Assembly: GCF_900589395.1 (NCBI RefSeq)
Contig: NZ_UUIS01000074.1
Span: 1 to 64,000 of the forward strand
Direction: 5' to 3'
Source: Pseudomonas viridiflava
GTDB taxonomy: Bacteria > Pseudomonadota > Gammaproteobacteria > Pseudomonadales > Pseudomonadaceae
DNA length: 64,000 nucleotides
Below the pieces are notes generated by a model. The model saw nothing but the letters and a program-made list of their open reading frames with translations. It was not told the origin of the DNA and did not search any database. This document shows positions 60,371 to 64,000 of the stretch, in pieces; position 1 is the stretch's first letter; each line of letters starts with the position of its first letter. The translations under genes and the position numbers were made by a program.

Positions 60371-63300
60371 TTATCGGGCTACTTACAGCAATCGCGGCCA
60401 ACAACGTTGCCAATGCTGAAACCTCCGCTGTACAAGCTCAATTGATTGAGCAGGGTCAGTACTGGCAGGCGCGTTCGAACGCCTCGCGGGCAGCCGAAGT
60501 CTGGCAGAAAGTATTGCAGCAAGACCCCAACCAGGTGGATGCGCTGTATGGCATGGGCCTGATTGGCGTCAACAAGAACCAGCCCCAGCAGGCTCAAGCC
60601 TACCTGGCACGACTGCGCGCCCTGTCGCCGGTGCCGGCGCAGGCGATCCAGCTCGAGCAGGACATTGCCCAGACCCAGCCGGAAAACAGGGCCTTGCTCG
60701 AAGAGGCCCGGCGTCTGGCCGATGCCGGCGAGCGCGACAAGGCCACGGCGGCGTTTCGCAAGCTGTTCAATGGTCGCGTGCCGCAAGGCAGTATCGGGCG
60801 TGAGTACTACACCAACCTGGGCTTCAGCAACGTCGACTGGCCCGAGGCCCGCCAGGGCTTCGAACGCCTGATCAGGCAGAACCCGAACGATTCGGTGCTG
60901 GCGCTGTTTTTCGCCAAGCACCTGGCGCGTCGCGAGGACAGCCGCGAAGAGGGCATCCGTGCCCTGGCCCGGCTGACCAGCCACCCCGATATCGCCGGTG
61001 ACGCCGACCAGAGCTGGCGCCTGGCGCTGGTCTGGAGCGGTCCGCCGACCGCGGCCCGGGTGCCGTTGTTCGAAGCGTTTCTCAAGACCCATCCGGACGA
61101 CCAGGAAGTTCGTGACCTGATGAACAAGGGTCGCCAGCAGGCTGGTGCCGGTACCGGTGCTGCCGGCTGGCAGCAGGACCCGCACGTGGCCCGTGGCCTC
61201 AAGGCCCTGGAGAAGGGCGACCTGGCCACCGCTGAGGCGGCCTTCAGCGAGCGCTTGAAAACCAAGGCCGATGACGCCGATGCCCTCGGTGGCCTGGGTG
61301 TGGTGCGCCAGCAACAGAACCGCCCGGCCGACGCCGAGCAACTGCTGACGCGCGCCGTGCGCCAGACCGGTGGTGGCCGCTGGAAGAGCGCCCTGGAGAG
61401 TGTCCAGGCCTGGACGCAGCTGCAACAGGCGCGTGACCTGCAAGCCAAGGGTCAGGCCGGCAAGGCCCTGGAGACGGCCGCCCAGGTGGTGAGTCAGAAC
61501 CCGTCCAATATCGATGTGCGCCTGGCCCAGGCCGACCTGCAGGCCAAGGCCGGTCAGTTCGAAGCCGCCCACGCCAGTTATCGCCAGGTATTGGCCGTCG
61601 ACCGTGGCAATGCACGGGCCACCCGCGGACTGATCAATGTCCTGGCCCAGAGTGGCCAGGTCAATGAAGCCCTGCGCCTGATCGATACCCTGTCGGTGGC
61701 CGAACAGGCCAAGATGGACGACAGCGGCAGCTTCAAGGCGCTGCGCGCCATTCAGGTCGCGCGCCTGGCCGAGCAGCGTGGTGACACGCCGGCGGCCCAG
61801 GCCGCCCTGAGAGAGGCGGTCAACAACGATCCGGACAACGTCTGGACACGTTTCGACCTGGCCCGCCTGTACCTCAAGACCAATGAGGCCGCCAAGGCCC
61901 GCGCGCTGATCGACGACCTGCTCAAGAGCCAGCCCAACAACATCGATGCGCTCTACACCAGCGCCTTGTTGTCGGTGGAAATGGGCCAGTGGAAAGACGC
62001 CCAGGCCGCGTTTGCCCGCATTCCCGTTGACCAGCGCACCCCGGAAATGAAAGCGCTGGCCGAGGAAGTCACCATGACGGTGCAGGTCAACCTGGCGGTC
62101 AGCATTGCCAAGCGCGGTCAGCGTCAGGAAGCGCTGGCGCTGCTTGACCGGCTGCTGCCGATGGCCAGTGCCACGCCGGAGCGCCAGCTGACGCTGGCCA
62201 GTGCCTACATCGACGCCGGTGAGGTGGAGCGCGGACGGGCCATGGCTCGCACGGCCATCGCCCAGATCCGCACGCCGTCGACCGATCGCACGCTGCAATA
62301 CGCCGGCGTCCTGCTCACGGCCGGCGACGATGCACAGGTCAACCTGATCCTGCGCAACCTGCAAAGCCAGTCGATGAATGCGCAGACCCGCAAGCGCTAC
62401 GACGATCTGCTGTACCAATACCGTATTCGCCAGGCCGACCTGCTGCGTGAAGGCGGCGACCTGACCGGTGCCTACGACACCCTGGCCCCGGCGCTGGCCC
62501 AGCGTCCTGACGATATTCAGGGCGTGTCGGCGCATGCCCGGCTGTACACGGCCAAGGGTGACAGCGCCAAGGCGTTCCAGCTCTACAAGCCCTTGCTGCA
62601 GCGCCAGCCCAACGACCCGCAAGTGCTGCTGGGCGCGGCCGATGCAGCGGTCAAGGCCAATGACCGCACGTTTGCCGACCAGGCGCTGGCCCAGTTCCTC
62701 AGGCTTGGGCGCTATGACGCGCTGACGCTGACCGAAGCGGCCCGCATCTACGAGAGCATCGGCAAGAGCGGTGCCGCCGAAGAATTGCTGCGCAAGGCGG
62801 TCGCCATCGAGCAGGGCGAGAAGCAGCGCGCGATGGCCATGCAGGTCACGCCGGCTGCCGGTATGGGCACCTCTGCGGGCTCGCGCAGCGTGGCGTCGGC
62901 CGATGCGATTCCGGCACCGGCCCAGGCCACGCTCAACGGCGACGCCGACAGCAGTGCGCTCAGCGGTGCCCAGAGCGCCCTGAGCCGTATTCTTGAAAAA
63001 CGCAGCGGCTATGTCAGCCAGGGGCTGAGCGTGACCAGCAACAACAGCGAGGCCGGCCTGGGCAAGCTGACCATGGTCGAGGCGCCGCTGGAGATCAACC
63101 TGCCGATGGGCGATAACCGCGTCGTGGTGCGTGCCACGCCGGTGACGCTCAACAGTGGCAGCGTGTCGGCCGATGCCGGCAGCCGTTTTGGTGATGGGTC
63201 GGCCGGTGCAGCAGGGTCCAACCGTGAAACCGGCGTGGGCCTGTCGGTGGGCTTCGAGCGTCCGGCCGAAGGCCTCAAGGCTGACATCGGCTCGACGCCG

Positions 63301-64000
63301 ATGGGCTTCCAGTACACCACCGTCGCCGGGGGTGTCAGCGTGGATCGCCCCTTGGGCGAAAACCCCAACCTGCGTTATGGCTTGAACATCTCGCGGCGCC
63401 CGGTGACTGACAGCGTGACCTCGTTCGCAGGCTCCACCGACGACCGCAGCGGCCTGTCGTGGGGCGGCGTGACGGCCAACGGTGGCCGCGGCCAGGTCAG
63501 CTACGACAACCAGACCATCGGCGGCTACGGCTACGGTTCCTGGCACAAGCTGGTGGGCAACAACGTCAAGGCCAACAGCCGTGGCGAAGTCGGCGGTGGC
63601 GTCTACTGGTACCTGAACAATACCGAGAACAGCAAGCTGACCGCCGGTGTGAGTGTCATGGCCATGAGCTACGACAATGACCAGAACTACTTCACCTACG
63701 GCCATGGCGGCTATTTCAGCCCGCAGAGTTTCTTTGCCATTGGCATCCCGGTGATGTGGTCGCAGCGTTCCGAGCGTTTCAGCTACCAGGTCAAGGGTTC
63801 GGTCGGCGTCCAGCACTTCAAGCAGGACGGAGCGGCGTACTTCCCCGACGACAGCGCCATGCAGGCCGCGTCCGGGCAGAACTACGACGGGCAAAGCAAG
63901 ACCGGCATCGGCTACAGTCTGAGCGCGGCCGGCGAATACCGCATCGGCGGCAACATGTTCCTGGGTGGCAACGTGGGGCTGGATAACGCCCGCGATTACC
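60346..64000 (+). CDS. bcsC: Cellulose export outer membrane protein BcsC/WssE (second operon, 3' end cut by window)
   Basis: The open frame runs from the ATG at 60346 (GGGAG six bases upstream) to the window end, 1218 codons so far. A signal peptide (TLVIGLLTAIAANNVANA) is followed by TPR repeats to ~860, a Ser/Ala/Gly linker and the BCSC_C barrel from ~886 (KRSGYVSQGLSV; FAGSTDDRSGLSWGGV; HGGYFSPQSFFAIGIP). It starts inside bcsZ. The TPR part is longer than in the first BcsC. If the operon is a full wss type, acetylation genes (wssF-I) would lie beyond the window. Confidence 0.95.
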   Translation, partial: MPVSRHTLVIGLLTAIAANNVANAETSAVQAQLIEQGQYWQARSNASRAAEVWQKVLQQDPNQVDALYGMGLIGVNKNQPQQAQAYLARLRALSPVPAQAIQLEQDIAQTQPENRALLEEARRLADAGERDKATAAFRKLFNGRVPQGSIGREYYTNLGFSNVDWPEARQGFERLIRQNPNDSVLALFFAKHLARREDSREEGIRALARLTSHPDIAGDADQSWRLALVWSGPPTAARVPLFEAFLKTHPDDQEVRDLMNKGRQQAGAGTGAAGWQQDPHVARGLKALEKGDLATAEAAFSERLKTKADDADALGGLGVVRQQQNRPADAEQLLTRAVRQTGGGRWKSALESVQAWTQLQQARDLQAKGQAGKALETAAQVVSQNPSNIDVRLAQADLQAKAGQFEAAHASYRQVLAVDRGNARATRGLINVLAQSGQVNEALRLIDTLSVAEQAKMDDSGSFKALRAIQVARLAEQRGDTPAAQAALREAVNNDPDNVWTRFDLARLYLKTNEAAKARALIDDLLKSQPNNIDALYTSALLSVEMGQWKDAQAAFARIPVDQRTPEMKALAEEVTMTVQVNLAVSIAKRGQRQEALALLDRLLPMASATPERQLTLASAYIDAGEVERGRAMARTAIAQIRTPSTDRTLQYAGVLLTAGDDAQVNLILRNLQSQSMNAQTRKRYDDLLYQYRIRQADLLREGGDLTGAYDTLAPALAQRPDDIQGVSAHARLYTAKGDSAKAFQLYKPLLQRQPNDPQVLLGAADAAVKANDRTFADQALAQFLRLGRYDALTLTEAARIYESIGKSGAAEELLRKAVAIEQGEKQRAMAMQVTPAAGMGTSAGSRSVASADAIPAPAQATLNGDADSSALSGAQSALSRILEKRSGYVSQGLSVTSNNSEAGLGKLTMVEAPLEINLPMGDNRVVVRATPVTLNSGSVSADAGSRFGDGSAGAAGSNRETGVGLSVGFERPAEGLKADIGSTPMGFQYTTVAGGVSVDRPLGENPNLRYGLNISRRPVTDSVTSFAGSTDDRSGLSWGGVTANGGRGQVSYDNQTIGGYGYGSWHKLVGNNVKANSRGEVGGGVYWYLNNTENSKLTAGVSVMAMSYDNDQNYFTYGHGGYFSPQSFFAIGIPVMWSQRSERFSYQVKGSVGVQHFKQDGAAYFPDDSAMQAASGQNYDGQSKTGIGYSLSAAGEYRIGGNMFLGGNVGLDNARDY

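Noticed and set aside
60379..63894. 1171-codon open frame on the minus strand, opposite bcsC of the second operon
   Set aside because: It is a shadow frame caused by high GC at third positions; the product is a low-complexity Gly/Leu/His/Gln-rich string and the plus strand clearly encodes BcsC. The same applies to the long minus frames at 44569-47076, 47196-48806, 49498-52266 and 56906-58849.

Overview
The window looks like DNA from a Pseudomonas of the fluorescens/putida lineage. The reasons are GC-rich coding sequence, REP-type intergenic repeats, a bifunctional ManC/AlgA-type enzyme, a BdlA-like chemoreceptor and a Wss-type cellulose operon. Its dominant theme is the cell surface: nucleotide-sugar synthesis, large multi-module glycosyltransferases, a type I secretion system with a small RTX/DUF4214 protein, and two cellulose synthase operons side by side.

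Region by region. (a) 1-3950: a REP element, three small overlapping minus-strand ORFs (the last apparently broken), and a complete theta-type plasmid replicon. The replicon has eight iterons in an imperfect 280-bp duplication and a 21-bp tandem array, two DnaA boxes and a RepA (RPA-family) gene. (b) 3996-8818: a small glycosyltransferase and the dTDP-L-rhamnose operon rfbBDAC, all on the minus strand. (c) 8899-18249: an AT-rich minus-strand block with an AlgX/AlgJ-like SGNH protein, ugd, a 1438-residue multi-module glycosyltransferase, and two proteins I cannot assign. (d) 18453-31085: two more large glycosyltransferases, two tandem terminators, the RTX/DUF4214 protein, an unrecognised partner gene, and then, divergently, the ABC transporter, membrane fusion protein and TolC-like outer membrane protein of a type I system. 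(e) 31344-39428: a GT4 glycosyltransferase, a GDP-mannose enzyme, a small periplasmic protein, a PAS-PAS chemoreceptor, a TerD/TerA-like protein with a poly-Asp tail, and the lytic transglycosylase MltA, separated by REP arrays. (f) 40348-53085: a bcsEFGRQABC operon with no bcsZ. (g) 53401-64000: a second operon, wssA-bcsA-bcsB-bcsZ-bcsC, whose last gene runs off the window.

How it may fit together. Rhamnose, mannose and glucuronate donors (rfbBDAC, manC, ugd) would feed the glycosyltransferases. The RTX/DUF4214 protein has codon use typical of abundant proteins, no cysteine and no Sec signal, and lies opposite a complete exporter. The layout resembles S-layer loci such as Caulobacter rsaA with its RsaDEF exporter and O-polysaccharide genes, so an abundant exported surface protein tied to a dedicated glycan is the most interesting hypothesis here. 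It is inference, not shown by the sequence. The two cellulose operons differ in type but share a closely similar promoter-like element with identical geometry, which suggests co-regulation.

Whether this is a megaplasmid or a chromosome with an integrated plasmid cannot be decided from the window. The replicon argues for a plasmid; mltA is normally chromosomal. I saw no tRNA, rRNA, CRISPR array or complete insertion sequence.
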